From contig CAXXVF010000002.1 in NCBI GenBank assembly GCA_963663605.2, positions 1,302,001-1,366,000 of the forward strand: 64,000 nt of DNA, written 5' to 3'. This DNA comes from Sporobacter sp963663605 (GTDB lineage: Bacteria > Bacillota > Clostridia > Oscillospirales > Oscillospiraceae). The first letter of the stretch is position 1, and every line of letters starts with the position of its first letter. Made by a program: the position numbers and the translations under genes. Shown here piece by piece: positions 15,876 through 25,203 of the stretch. Below the pieces are notes generated by a model. The model did no database searches and had not been told where the DNA came from. It worked only from the letters and a program-made list of their open reading frames with translations.

Positions 15876-17288
15876 TTATACGCGCGCCGTATATATAGAC
15901 GGCAGGCGGCCTCTAGTGCTTTTGACCGCGACGCCTGCGTTCTGGAGCTCTTCAAGCAGTTTAACAAGCGCGTCCGTGACAATCTCGCCCGGCACCAGAA
16001 ACGGTATACCCGGCGGATACGCCCATACATATTCCAGCGCCATGCGCCCCGCCGCTCTGCCGAGCGTTATGAAGGCGCCTTTTTTGCCGGATGCTTCCGA
16101 CGCAGTCATATGTGCTGCCGGCAGCGGAAATGCCGCCGGGCTTTTTGCGTTTTTCTTCTTCGCCATGGCTTCAACCGCGCACAGCGCGCCGGCCAGCCTT
16201 TTTAAATGCTCCGGCTCGTCACAGACGCTCGTCATTGCAACGGCGTAATCAGGCCCTGCCATCTCCAGCTCAATCCGATACTCTCTGCGCAGCATCCCGG
16301 CAAGCTCCGTGCCGCTTAACCGCGTCTGCTTAACTAATATCACGAGTTTACCGGGGTCAAAGCCAAAAAAGCCCGGATGGCTTGCAGTACCGTCAGCGCC
16401 GTGACCGATCACGCAGAGTTTTCTGAGCCTTTTTGTCCTTTCGTCAAAATCCTTCAGGTTTTTTTCATATGCGTCGAAAAGGCGCTTCTTCCCGGTCTCC
16501 AGCAGCTCCACACAACGGTCGGCGGAGGAAAGGAGCACATACGACGGACTGCTGGTCTGGAAGACCGTCACAGCCTCATGAAGCCGGTCTGAGTCGATCC
16601 GCTTCCCGTTTAACAGCACCAGCGCGCATTGCGTGAGCGCAGGAAGCGTCTTGTGCAGGCTCGTGACGACAAGGTCCGCCCCGCAAGCGGCGGCGGCGGG
16701 CGGAAAGTAATCCGAAAAACCAAGGTGCGCGCCGTGCGCCGCGTCGACCAGCAGGGGGACGTTTTTCTTATGCGCGATGTCGGCTATTTTTTGGATGTCG
16801 CTGACGACGCCCTCGTAGGTCGGCGACGTGAGAACGACGAGCGATGCGCGGGGATGCGCGTCGAGCGCCGCCTGCACGTGCTTTGGTAAAATACTCCCGG
16901 CAATGCCGGACGCGTCCGATTCCGGCATTATGTAAACGGGCCGAAGCCCCAGAAGCTCGACGGCATTGTAAACGGACTTGTGGCAGTTGCGCGCCATGAT
17001 GACCGTGCCGCCGGCACGCGCGGCGCTTCTTATGGCGGCCAGGATGCCGCCGGTGCCGCCGTTGACAAGCAAAAACGCCTTGTTGCTCCCGAAGAGCGCT
17101 GCCGCCCGCTGCGCCACGTTTTTTAAAACGCCGTCCGGATCCTGAAGATTGTCGAAGCCGTCGATCTCGGTGATGTCAATATCATAGGGCAAATTCTTGC
17201 CTAAAAGTTTAGTATTGCGTTTATGCCCCGGCATATGAAACGGCGCAATCCCTTTTTTTGCATAGTGATCCAGCGCTTCGTAAAGCAT
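15876..17288 (-). CDS. PLP-dependent Orn/Lys/Arg decarboxylase family protein
   Basis: 470 residues, fold-type I PLP enzyme. The N-terminus HMPGHKRN, the segment TSPTYEGVVSD, the PLP aspartate in VDAAHGAHLGF and the Schiff-base lysine in SLHKTLPALTQ are all family signatures. It is the short Gram-positive form, lacking the N-terminal receiver-like domain of the 700-residue inducible enzymes. It probably decarboxylates arginine, lysine or ornithine for polyamine synthesis; the substrate cannot be set from sequence. The start ATG has GAGGGGTTGCC upstream. Single-gene transcript. Confidence 0.88.
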   Translation of the reverse strand: MLYEALDHYAKKGIAPFHMPGHKRNTKLLGKNLPYDIDITEIDGFDNLQDPDGVLKNVAQRAAALFGSNKAFLLVNGGTGGILAAIRSAARAGGTVIMARNCHKSVYNAVELLGLRPVYIMPESDASGIAGSILPKHVQAALDAHPRASLVVLTSPTYEGVVSDIQKIADIAHKKNVPLLVDAAHGAHLGFSDYFPPAAAACGADLVVTSLHKTLPALTQCALVLLNGKRIDSDRLHEAVTVFQTSSPSYVLLSSADRCVELLETGKKRLFDAYEKNLKDFDERTKRLRKLCVIGHGADGTASHPGFFGFDPGKLVILVKQTRLSGTELAGMLRREYRIELEMAGPDYAVAMTSVCDEPEHLKRLAGALCAVEAMAKKKNAKSPAAFPLPAAHMTASEASGKKGAFITLGRAAGRMALEYVWAYPPGIPFLVPGEIVTDALVKLLEELQNAGVAVKSTRGRLPSIYTARV

Positions 17289-17671
17289 GGCAACCCCTCC
17301 GTTTATTACAAGGATATTTCATAACGGACGCGTTGTCAATTCGTTTTAGTCAACTGCCGGAACCACTGGAATAACAAGTTTTATTGCAACAAAAATACCA
17401 ACTTCACAAGTGAGAAGACAAAACAAACAAAGAAGAGGTTGATGTGTCAAGCACAACCTTCGGGCGTCTTGTTATCTGCGCATTGGATGTAAAATTGGTA
17501 TTTAAGCATCTATTTTAAGTTGGCGGGGTCATTATACTGCACTTTTTGCCCAATATGGCCTTCAATGTTGTATGAGGCCTGTTTTATGTTGTAAAAACGG
17601 ACCGCTTCCCCGCTCCGTTGAAAAACGGTCGGGAAAACAGTCCGCACTAATGACGCGCGCCGGCAGAACGA
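17289..17671. other. Intergenic region with no recognised gene
   Basis: 383 bases between the decarboxylase start and the end of the leucine-rich-repeat gene. I see short A-rich stretches and an imperfect ACGGACCG-type inverted repeat near 17595-17645, which may end the repeat-protein transcript, but no convincing gene, RNA or operator. Confidence 0.5.
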
Positions 17672-18925
17672 CTATAAATATATGTAATTCAGCTTGTTTT
17701 CAACGGCGTAAGATTCGGCCACCGAGTCTTTATAACAGCCGATCGTCATACCACGCCGATGGTGGAAAGCGCTTTCGCCAATTTTCATAACGTTTTTGGG
17801 AACATCCAGCTTTTCCAGGCAGAAACAGTCATAAAACGCGCTGGCGCCGATGTTGACGACTTCGTTGCCCAGCGTTACGCGGCTGAGATTCTCAGACATG
17901 CGGAAAGCCCATCCGTCGATATCGATAACACCGTTGCCGATATTTACGGTTTTCAGGTTCTTGCAGCGGTAAAAGCAGTCGTTCCCGAGCCTGAGCGTGC
18001 TGTCGGGGATATCGACGGCCGTAATGCTGTCGCAGTTGCGAAAAGCGCCGACGCCGATGGAAACTACGCCGTCCGGGATACGGATATTCTTCAGATTTGA
18101 CAAAAACGCAAACGCGTAGTTGCCAATGTATTTCAGCCCGTGGGGCAAACAGAGCTCACGGATGGTCTGACAGCCTCGAAAGGCCCCGTGGTATATGGTC
18201 GTAACGGAATCTGGGATAACGACGCTTTCCAGCTTGACCCGCCACGCGAACGCAAAGCAGTTGTACCCGATATGCGTCACCGGGCGTCCCTCGAGCGCAT
18301 CGGGAATGACGATGTTCCTTTTCAGGCCTACGTACTTGACAAGTTCAATGTGGTCATCGTAGATATTGTATATGTATTCCTGGCCCTTTTTGGATGCGAT
18401 GACCTCCGTGCCGATACCCGCCTGCGTCTGCTCATAATACGGGTCATACGCCTCTATATCCACAGCAATCCGCCTCAGGTCCGGCTGATCGGAAAGCATG
18501 ATCTCGACCGAGCTGCCCGGCTGCGCCATAAAAACAGAGGTTTTTTCAATATCGTCCCGGTCCGCTTCAAGCTCTTCGGCAGCAATATCCAGAAGCGAAA
18601 CATAGCATTCCAGCATGTGGGAAAAATCTTTGAGCGAACCCTGCATGCTCTCGAACTCTTCGATAAAAGACGCATGGATATCCGTATTCCATACTTCCCC
18701 GATCTCCGCCATCAAAAACCGTATCTTCTGGATCGTAAAATCATATTGGCACTTGTTTGAGCGAATCTCTACGGCCTTATTCTTTAAAAGTGAGGCGGAA
18801 AGCTGTTCCTTGCCGTCAGAAGGCGCTTTCTTTTTAAGTTTCCTGCTGATAAATCCGGCCAAGCCGGCTTCCGTCCTGACGCTTTCGCTTTTAGTCACAT
18901 ACCGGCTGAATAATCCGTCTGACAT
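17672..18925 (-). CDS. Cytoplasmic BspA-type leucine-rich-repeat protein
   Basis: 417 residues without signal peptide or anchor. The N-terminal half (about 1-170) is helical and charged. The C-terminal half (about 190-400) holds some eight BspA/LRR_5 repeats of the form IPDSVTTIYHGAFRGC, spaced about 23 residues. Such repeats usually bind proteins, and most relatives are cell-surface, so an intracellular version with a helical head is less common. It starts 21 bases after the LytTR regulator with GGGAGG upstream, so the two are probably co-transcribed and may act together. Function unknown. Confidence 0.8.
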   Translation of the reverse strand: MSDGLFSRYVTKSESVRTEAGLAGFISRKLKKKAPSDGKEQLSASLLKNKAVEIRSNKCQYDFTIQKIRFLMAEIGEVWNTDIHASFIEEFESMQGSLKDFSHMLECYVSLLDIAAEELEADRDDIEKTSVFMAQPGSSVEIMLSDQPDLRRIAVDIEAYDPYYEQTQAGIGTEVIASKKGQEYIYNIYDDHIELVKYVGLKRNIVIPDALEGRPVTHIGYNCFAFAWRVKLESVVIPDSVTTIYHGAFRGCQTIRELCLPHGLKYIGNYAFAFLSNLKNIRIPDGVVSIGVGAFRNCDSITAVDIPDSTLRLGNDCFYRCKNLKTVNIGNGVIDIDGWAFRMSENLSRVTLGNEVVNIGASAFYDCFCLEKLDVPKNVMKIGESAFHHRRGMTIGCYKDSVAESYAVENKLNYIYL

Positions 18926-18946
18926 ATCATTTACCTCCCATATCCG

Positions 18947-19651
18947 TTAAAAACCGGCGGTATAACCGACAAACGCGCTCTCGACCGCGGTTTTATAGTT
19001 TTTGCTGAGGCCCAGTTTCTGCCCGGTCGTTAAAAGCAGATAATTGTTGCCGATGCTTTTAACGTATTCCAGATTGACGAGAAAGCTTTTATGCGTCCTG
19101 ATAAAGTGGTATGTACTGAGTTCTTCCTCCAGCTGAGATATCCTTGCATAATAGCTGTAATTTCCCCGGATCGTATACAGGTAAACGATCCTGTTGAATA
19201 TCTCGGCGTAAATCAGTTCGTCCACCCGGATCGATATGGTCTCTTTCCGGCTCGTTATGAGTATCGATTTGTTCCGCGACCGGCATTCGTAAACCGCCGC
19301 TTTGATCTGGTGCAGGAAGGTCGACCTTGGTGCGGATTTCAATATGTAACGGAACGCACGGGCCTTGTAGCCCTCGATCGCGTATTCGCTGTGATCCGTG
19401 TGAAATATGATAACGGCGTTTTCATTGAGCTTCTTGATCTTTTTAGCCGTACATATCCCGCTTATACCGGGCAGGACGGTTTCCGTGACGACGATATCAA
19501 ACCGGCCTGCGCTGTAAGCCGCCAGCAGAGCTTCACCCGAACTGTATATCTCGGCAGGGCGGCGCATCACCCCGCTGAATGAAGCCTCGATCTGTTCTTT
19601 TGTCAATTCGGCTTTTTTACAGTCTCCGTCGCAAATCGCAAAATTTAGCAT
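18947..19651 (-). CDS. LytTR-type response regulator with Glu at the phospho-acceptor position
   Basis: About 234 residues: CheY-like receiver (1-120) and LytTR DNA-binding domain (about 135-230, with KSILITSRKETISIRVDELIYAE and YHFIRTHKSFLVNL). The acidic pocket (D8, D10) and a C-terminal lysine (YILKSA) are present, but the segment FDIVVTETVLPG has E57 where the family has the phosphorylated Asp. A Glu there often mimics the phosphorylated state, so the protein may be constitutively active; this is inferred. No histidine kinase gene is adjacent. The ATG at 19651 follows GGTGA; the TTG one codon earlier is unlikely. Probably autoregulates the downstream repeat protein. Confidence 0.85.
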   Translation of the reverse strand: MLNFAICDGDCKKAELTKEQIEASFSGVMRRPAEIYSSGEALLAAYSAGRFDIVVTETVLPGISGICTAKKIKKLNENAVIIFHTDHSEYAIEGYKARAFRYILKSAPRSTFLHQIKAAVYECRSRNKSILITSRKETISIRVDELIYAEIFNRIVYLYTIRGNYSYYARISQLEEELSTYHFIRTHKSFLVNLEYVKSIGNNYLLLTTGQKLGLSKNYKTAVESAFVGYTAGF

Positions 19652-19900
19652 CAAGTCACCCGGCTTTTCAATTATTCATTTAACTGATACCGTTGTCCTT
19701 ACCGGCACGGGATGCATTATAAACCGGCGCTCGTCAACTTATCAGTATAGTATGAAAATCGTTTGATAACGAATCAGTGTTGTATCAGGCGCTTTTTTTG
19801 TTGCAAGAGGATGCAGCGGTTCCCGGCGTGCCGTTTATAAGCGAAGACCGGCCCTGCCGCAGTAAAGGATATTCCATCCTGTCCGTATTGTCAAATGGCG

Positions 19901-19932
19901 AAACAGAAACTGCCTGACGGCAGTTCCTGTTT
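19901..19932 (-). terminator. Hairpin after AraC-type regulator gene
   Basis: 14-base arms with one mismatch (AAACAGAAACTGCC and GGCAGTTCCTGTTT), loop TGAC, ending 17 bases before the regulator stop codon. Confidence 0.6.
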
Positions 19933-19948
19933 AAACACTGAAGCGTGG

Positions 19949-20854
19949 TCAGCCGATTTTTTTGACCGGGTAAGCCTCGATATAGCCGCGATAGCCCATC
20001 GGCGCCAGCTGAAAGCGCGGTGCGTCCTCCGGGGCCCAGTCGTAGCCGTACAGTTTCGGGTCAAACGTCTTTACGTGCGCCCAGATTTCGCCGATGGCTT
20101 CCTTAAAGTCGTCGTCGTCATACGGCTCGCCCTGAAATACCATCATTGTGCACGGCGGCAGCTCGATCAGGTCATACCCGTTCGGCACGGTGTTTGAATA
20201 GTCAAGCGGGACTTCGACCCCCTGGACGTATTTGGATGTGCCGGGTTTTATGAGATGCTTCGGCAGCCACATGCCGATCGGCTCATAGAGCGCTCCTTTC
20301 AAGCTCGTCAGCACGTTCCAGACATCACACCCGACCTCCCCGCAGTAGGCGAAATACTCCTCCGCCTTTTTGCCGCGCAAAAGAAGCACATTCCTCGCCG
20401 GTCGCTCGATCACCTGTACGAATATTGCCTTTGTTTGCTTGTCGCTCATTGGCATCGTCTCCTCCTTATGATAATACAGGTAGGTGCTCAGCGCCTTTTG
20501 CGGAATGAAAAGTTTTATGGGCGGCGTTTTTTGGCTGTAGCGTTTCGGGGGTATGCCGAACTGTTTTGAAAACGCCCGCGTAAACCCTGCGTGCGAGTCG
20601 AACACAAAGTCCAGCGCCACGTCGATTACTTTGCCGCCGTTGTCGCGCAGCCGGAGTGCCGCTTTCGTCAGCCGGAGCGCGCGGATGTAGTCAAACGGCG
20701 TTACACCCGTAGCTTCCTTGAACAGCCGCGCCGCGTGCCACGGGGAGTATCCGGCGGCGCCGGCCAGCTGTCTGAGCGTGATTTGCCGCTCCAGATTGGC
20801 TTCGATGTATTCCTGCATTTTAGTCGCCGCCTGCGCCGCTTCCAGTCCGCTCAT
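19949..20854 (-). CDS. AraC-family regulator with GyrI-like effector domain
   Basis: 301 residues. Two helix-turn-helix motifs at the N-terminus (QITLRQLAGAAGYSPWHAAR, then VIDVALDFVFDSHAGFTRAF with FGIPPKRY) are followed from about 140 by a GyrI/Rob-like small-molecule binding domain. This order, DNA-binding first and effector last, matches regulators of drug or toxin responses. Its start overlaps the stop of the beta-lactamase-fold gene by 4 bases, so the two are co-translated. The effector is unknown. Confidence 0.87.
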   Translation of the reverse strand: MSGLEAAQAATKMQEYIEANLERQITLRQLAGAAGYSPWHAARLFKEATGVTPFDYIRALRLTKAALRLRDNGGKVIDVALDFVFDSHAGFTRAFSKQFGIPPKRYSQKTPPIKLFIPQKALSTYLYYHKEETMPMSDKQTKAIFVQVIERPARNVLLLRGKKAEEYFAYCGEVGCDVWNVLTSLKGALYEPIGMWLPKHLIKPGTSKYVQGVEVPLDYSNTVPNGYDLIELPPCTMMVFQGEPYDDDDFKEAIGEIWAHVKTFDPKLYGYDWAPEDAPRFQLAPMGYRGYIEAYPVKKIG

Positions 20855-22230
20855 GCGATCACCTGCCTGCGGAGAGTATAGCCCATACGGGCGGGATTTT
20901 CTTGACTTGAGTTGCTGTTTTGACGTAAAGCAGCCAGAAGCGCCTGCTTTACGTCCGAAATAAGTTTGTTCCTGCCCGTAAATTCCTTGTTGTTGTACAG
21001 TATGATGACCTTTATGTCCCGCTCGGCGAATATCGCGTTATACGCCCGGAAGCCGCCGAGCGCGCCGGTATGCTCAATGATCGTCCCGAAATCGGGGTCT
21101 GTCTGTATAATCCAGCCGAAACCGTAATCGCTGGGGATAAGTGCGCCTATGATATGCACATGCGGCGTGAAAAGCATGTCCATATATTCCTTTGAGAGCA
21201 GTTTTCCGCTCTCGAGCGCCTGATCCCACAGGTACAGGTCCTCTACCGTCGAATACAGGCCGCCGGCGCCGTAGCCCGCAGCCGTCGCGTTGGCGTTTTT
21301 GGTGATGACGTCGCCGTTTTCATTGTAATAGCGGACGGGCTCGTCGCCGCTCCAGTGTCCCGTGGCCATATTTGAGGGCGGATTATTTATATCGAAGACG
21401 CCGGTGTTCTCCATACCCAGCACATCGAAAATGTTCGCGGCGAGATAGTCCCCGTAGCTTAGTCCGCTGACTTCTTCGACAATCATGTATAAAATCAGAT
21501 AATTCGTGTTGCAGTATGAATATTTCGAGCCCGGCTCAAACTTCAGGGACTTTGTCTTTATAAGCTCGATAATGTTTTCCGGGCTCAGCGCTTCATACGG
21601 CATCTCGTCGACCACAGCCGGGGATTCGTTCATATAATCCACGATGCCGGAGGTCATTGTCAGAAGGTTTATAAGATCGATGTCGCCACCCCGCGTGAAA
21701 TCCGGAATATAATCGGAGAGCTTATCGTGGATATCCAAAAGCCCTTTTTCATACAGCTGCATAACCGCCATCGCAGTGAACTGTTTGGTAACCGAGCCGA
21801 TCAAAAATTTCGTGACGGGACTATTCAGCGTCCCCGCTTCCGTATCCGACGCCCCGTAGCTTTTATATAAAATCACCGTGCCGTCTTTTTCGATCAGAAC
21901 GCTGCCGTAAAAGTCCGGATATCCCACGAAGACCTGATTGAGCGGCTGGCAGTCAATGACCGGCCAGGACAGCGGTTCAGGCAGCTCAGGCGGCGCCGAC
22001 GATTCAGCCGGGGGCTCTGGGGATGGCTGCGCAGACGTTTCGGAATTCGGCGGTGATTCCGCAGGCGTTTCCGAAACCTGCGGAGACGGGGAACCTGCCG
22101 GCAGCTCGGCAGCAATCCCGGACGGCGAGACCGCCGGCTGTCCGGAAACCGGCTGGACCGCCGTATCAACGACGGCGCAGCCCGAGAGAAGACTTAAGAG
22201 AAGTATGTACGCTAAGATGCTTTTTTTCAT
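20851..22230 (-). CDS. Beta-lactamase-fold serine hydrolase lipoprotein (class C-like)
   Basis: 459 residues. Lipoprotein signal with lipobox LLSGC (Cys18), a long Pro/Ser/Glu linker (about 25-88), then a beta-lactamase/D-Ala-D-Ala peptidase domain with S146-V-T-K149, Y239-C-N241 and the HTG triad segment HTGALGGF. Anchored outside the cell. It could be a peptidase or esterase acting on wall peptides or other substrates; true beta-lactamase activity cannot be concluded. The ATG has AAAGG upstream. It is first gene of a two-gene operon with the AraC regulator. Confidence 0.87.
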   Translation of the reverse strand: MKKSILAYILLLSLLSGCAVVDTAVQPVSGQPAVSPSGIAAELPAGSPSPQVSETPAESPPNSETSAQPSPEPPAESSAPPELPEPLSWPVIDCQPLNQVFVGYPDFYGSVLIEKDGTVILYKSYGASDTEAGTLNSPVTKFLIGSVTKQFTAMAVMQLYEKGLLDIHDKLSDYIPDFTRGGDIDLINLLTMTSGIVDYMNESPAVVDEMPYEALSPENIIELIKTKSLKFEPGSKYSYCNTNYLILYMIVEEVSGLSYGDYLAANIFDVLGMENTGVFDINNPPSNMATGHWSGDEPVRYYNENGDVITKNANATAAGYGAGGLYSTVEDLYLWDQALESGKLLSKEYMDMLFTPHVHIIGALIPSDYGFGWIIQTDPDFGTIIEHTGALGGFRAYNAIFAERDIKVIILYNNKEFTGRNKLISDVKQALLAALRQNSNSSQENPARMGYTLRRQVIA

Positions 22231-22290
22231 TATTTTAACCTTTGTATTGTTTTCATATGATTCTACCCTTTTTCCCTATAAAACGCAAAG

Positions 22291-22326
22291 AAAAATTCCG
22301 GATGCTATCATATCCGGAATTTTTTT
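22291..22326 (-). terminator. Terminator after the SDR operon
   Basis: The stem AAAAATTCCGGAT/ATCCGGAATTTTT (22291-22303, 22312-22324) has an A/T-rich base, 16 bases after the last gene of the PadR operon. Confidence 0.78.
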
Positions 22327-22341
22327 GGATTTTCCTGTGTT

Positions 22342-23136
22342 TTATACCGTCAGCCACTGCTTCTGCGCGTTCCGCCAGCGCGAATACAGAAGCTTCGCGA
22401 CGGTTTTTTTCGGGACAAGCGCGCCGAAGAAACACAGCGCCCGGTTAACAAAGCCGGGAATGTACAGCGTTTTCCCTCTTAAGACGCGGGAGAGCGTCGC
22501 CTGTGTCACCGTTTCAAGGCGATTCGTCGTCACGTTGCCCCAGAATCCCTGCGCGGTAATGCCGGAAAACGCCTCCGGCGTCGTGGCAAGGCCCGCCGGG
22601 CACAGCGTAAGCACCTTCACGCCGCAGCCTCCGAGCTCCTGCCCGAGCGCGCAGGCAAATTCCCTCAAAAAGCTTTTTGACGCGGCGTACGTTGCCTTGA
22701 GCGGCATCGGGTAAAAGGACGCGAGGCTCGACACGAAGACGATGTAAAACGGCTTGCCCGGCGCGCGCACGGAGAGCGCGCCGTGCGTGACGCGCAGCGT
22801 AGCCTCGACATTCAGGCGCACAATAGTCGTTACGGACTGCGCGCTCCTTTCATTAAATCCTCCTTCAAAATCAATGCCGGCAATATTCAAAAGCATGCCG
22901 AACGCAATCGCATTTTCCCGCGCATGATTGAATAATGATTCAACTTCCTTTCCGTCCGTCAGATCGCATTTTCGCGTCATTACATTTACGGAATATCGGC
23001 TGATGATGCCGTCCCGTATGCATTTAAGTCCGTTTTCGTTGATATCAGTGAGAAACAGGTCATAGCCCCTTTTTGCGCAGGCAACGGCAAAGGCCCGCCC
23101 CAGGCCGCCGGCGGCGCCCGTTATCAATACAAACAT
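22342..23136 (-). CDS. Short-chain dehydrogenase/reductase
   Basis: 264 residues, classical SDR. Cofactor motif TGAAGGLG near 7-14, the NIAG motif, catalytic Ser in VSSLAS and Y-x-x-x-K in YAASK. DINEN after the second strand suggests NAD rather than NADP. The C-terminal VPKKTVAKLLYSRW region is as in DltE/YqjQ-like SDRs. Its start overlaps the preceding SDR by 13 bases. Substrate unknown. Last gene of the padR operon. Confidence 0.85.
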   Translation of the reverse strand: MFVLITGAAGGLGRAFAVACAKRGYDLFLTDINENGLKCIRDGIISRYSVNVMTRKCDLTDGKEVESLFNHARENAIAFGMLLNIAGIDFEGGFNERSAQSVTTIVRLNVEATLRVTHGALSVRAPGKPFYIVFVSSLASFYPMPLKATYAASKSFLREFACALGQELGGCGVKVLTLCPAGLATTPEAFSGITAQGFWGNVTTNRLETVTQATLSRVLRGKTLYIPGFVNRALCFFGALVPKKTVAKLLYSRWRNAQKQWLTV

Positions 23137-23990
23137 GACGCATCCATCCCAAACTTAATTTCACAGAGTTTTTCGGAAAGCTCAAACAAGCTGTCCGCGT
23201 TTTGTTTCGTGACTTCACGGCTCGTCTTCTGCGCACCCGCAATACTGTAATACAGCCCGGCGGGTATCGTCGCGCTTGTTATCAGCGCAAGATAGATCTC
23301 AGCCGGTTCGGCGGGATCGACGCCGTGCTTCTTGCGGCGCTGCCAGAACGCCCCTACGAGTTTCCCCGTGTTTTTGCTGCCGATCTCGGTGCGCACAAGT
23401 CCGGGATCGATACCGTAGGCGCGCACGCCCTGTCCGGCATAGCGTTCATTCAGTCCGAAAGCGAAAAGCAGGTTGCACAGTTTGGACTGCTTATAAGCGT
23501 AAAGCGGACTGTAACGCTTTTCATACATGATGTCGTTCCAGTTGATCCGCGTATATTTGTGCGAGCCGCTCGACGTCATGAGGATCATTCCGCCGGCTTT
23601 TATAAGGTTTTTCAGCAATTCGTGCGTCAGAAAAAAACCCGCCAGATGATTGAGCGCGAACTGCTGCTCGTACCCTTCGGCCGTCGTCATATACCAGCTG
23701 CGTACGCAGCCGGCGTTATTGACGAGCGCGTCCAGCCTGCCGCCGGATACGCGTTCAAGCAACGCTTTGATATCTTTTGCCACGCGCCGGACCTCGCCAA
23801 GCTGCATGAGGTCGGCCCGGAAGAAAACCGCATCGCCTTCCGGCGCTTCTTGTTCAAGTTTTTCCTTAGCCAGGGCGCAGTTTTCATCGCTGCGCCCGAT
23901 TCCAATGACGCGGTATCCGTTTTTCATAAGCGCGGCACAGACGGCAAACCCGATGCCGGACGTCGCGCCCGTTACGACAACAGTTTTCAT
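23124..23990 (-). CDS. Short-chain dehydrogenase/reductase, retinol dehydrogenase-like
   Basis: 288 residues. TGATSGIG at the N-terminus, GRSDENC after strand 2 (Arg suggests NADPH), NNAG, Ser in MTSSGSHK and the catalytic Y-x-x-x-K as YKQSK. The long segment between Ser and Tyr is typical of the retinol dehydrogenase/WW-domain oxidoreductase-like branch. Substrate unknown. It begins 9 bases after the DUF1700 gene. Confidence 0.85.
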   Translation of the reverse strand: MKTVVVTGATSGIGFAVCAALMKNGYRVIGIGRSDENCALAKEKLEQEAPEGDAVFFRADLMQLGEVRRVAKDIKALLERVSGGRLDALVNNAGCVRSWYMTTAEGYEQQFALNHLAGFFLTHELLKNLIKAGGMILMTSSGSHKYTRINWNDIMYEKRYSPLYAYKQSKLCNLLFAFGLNERYAGQGVRAYGIDPGLVRTEIGSKNTGKLVGAFWQRRKKHGVDPAEPAEIYLALITSATIPAGLYYSIAGAQKTSREVTKQNADSLFELSEKLCEIKFGMDASCLY

Positions 23991-23999
23991 AATCTCACC

Positions 24000-24716
24000 C
24001 TATACAAACCAGTTCCACGCATGCCAGAAGCCCAGAGCGCCTGCGCTGGCGGCCAGAACAACGTACCCAACCACAAAGCCGACCCCGAAAACGACGAGCG
24101 CGAGAAGCGCGGCGGTCCGCAGGCGGCGGCGCGTTTTGTCCTTGAGCGTCGGATGCAGGTCGAGAGGCGGATAGGGCGTTTCCGACAGGGTGTTCTTATG
24201 CCATCTCCGGTATGCCCGCCCCATCTGGACCGTGAGCGCCCAGCTGTACTGCGTCACAATAGCTAAAAGCACGGCAAAAGCGATCACCGTAACGCCCATG
24301 ATGACGGCGCCCGCATAAGGCATCGGCGGAATTACTGTGACAAAACTCATCAGCAGCGGGCTTAAGATCAGCGCGATGCCGGCTGCCGCCACGGCGAGGG
24401 ATGCTATGCCCATTACGACGACCCATAAAAACAGCACAATAAAAAATGACCAGATAAAAATATCGGCAAATACCAGTCCGGTCCACAGGAATACCCGGCC
24501 GGGCTTTTTGCGCTCCGGTTTCACCTTAACGGCGGCAAACTGCGCGGCGATCTCCTTCGGTCCGCCAAGCTTTTTCGCAATCTCTTCCTCGGAATAACCG
24601 TCGGAGGCCTTGCGCGTGAAATGCTCGTCGTATTCCGATATGATCTCGTCGATATCGTCTACGTTCTGCGCCTTGAGGTATCCGGCCAGTTCTTTTAAGT
24701 AAGTTTGTTTATCCAT
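24000..24716 (-). CDS. DUF1700 (HAAS-domain) membrane protein
   Basis: About 238 residues. The N-terminus MDKQTYLKELAGYLK followed by DIISEYDEHF-like helices (EIISEYDEHFTRKASDGYSE) and KKLGGPKEIAAQF is the HAAS/DUF1700 signature. Then come four or five hydrophobic segments. Genes of this type commonly follow a PadR regulator and are thought to work with it in sensing membrane stress; exact function is unknown. Start at 24716 chosen for the GGAAGGGGAGA upstream; it overlaps the padR stop by 8 bases. Confidence 0.82.
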   Translation of the reverse strand: MDKQTYLKELAGYLKAQNVDDIDEIISEYDEHFTRKASDGYSEEEIAKKLGGPKEIAAQFAAVKVKPERKKPGRVFLWTGLVFADIFIWSFFIVLFLWVVVMGIASLAVAAAGIALILSPLLMSFVTVIPPMPYAGAVIMGVTVIAFAVLLAIVTQYSWALTVQMGRAYRRWHKNTLSETPYPPLDLHPTLKDKTRRRLRTAALLALVVFGVGFVVGYVVLAASAGALGFWHAWNWFV

Positions 24717-25032
24717 TTTCATTCTCCCCTTCCAGAAGGCTTTTGATCGATTCGGCAAATTTCAGCCAGTCGTCCTTTTCCGTCACGTACGCATCCCGGC
24801 CGCTTTTGGTCAGCGAATAGTATTTACGGGGCGGCCCGCCGCTCTCCTCCGACAGATACGTCGTGACAAAGCCTTCGCTTTTGAGCTTTCTAAGGATCGG
24901 GTACACCGTACCGTCGGCAATCTCGATATGGCGCGACAAATAGTCTGCCACGTCGTAGCCGTAGCGGTCCTGCTTCGATAAGAGCGACAGGATGCACAAT
25001 TCCAGGACGCCTTTTTTATATTGACTGTTCAT
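24709..25032 (-). CDS. PadR-family transcriptional regulator
   Basis: 107 residues, the short PadR form. Winged helix with KKGVLELCILSLLSKQDRYG at the start and GTVYPILRKLKSEGFV as recognition region, then RKYYSLTKSG in the wing. The ATG at 25032 has GAGGA upstream; the earlier in-frame codons are discarded. First gene of an operon with DUF1700 and two SDR genes, and probably autoregulated through the ACTACT/AGTAGT repeats over its promoter. Confidence 0.9.
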   Translation of the reverse strand: MNSQYKKGVLELCILSLLSKQDRYGYDVADYLSRHIEIADGTVYPILRKLKSEGFVTTYLSEESGGPPRKYYSLTKSGRDAYVTEKDDWLKFAESIKSLLEGENENG

Positions 25033-25071
25033 GGTTCTCCTCACATCGGATCAATTGTTATGCTGTATCTA

Positions 25072-25114
25072 CTACTGAATATAATATAGTAGTTTTAATT
25101 TGTCAATAGTAGTT
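25072..25114 (-). promoter_or_regulatory. padR promoter with overlapping repeat operator
   Basis: Minus-strand -35 TTGACA (25102-25107) and -10 TATATT (25079-25084) are separated by exactly 17 bases. ACTACT at 25072-25077 and AGTAGT at 25089-25094 form an inverted repeat spanning the -10, and a third AGTAGT lies at 25109-25114. The placement suits repression by PadR. Confidence 0.6.
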
Positions 25115-25203
25115 CGCGATTTTTTTGAAAATATTAGCGGCATAGACAAAATCGAACCTGACATACTATAAGTTGTTGACCGGTTTACAAAGGATGTGAT
25201 GAC

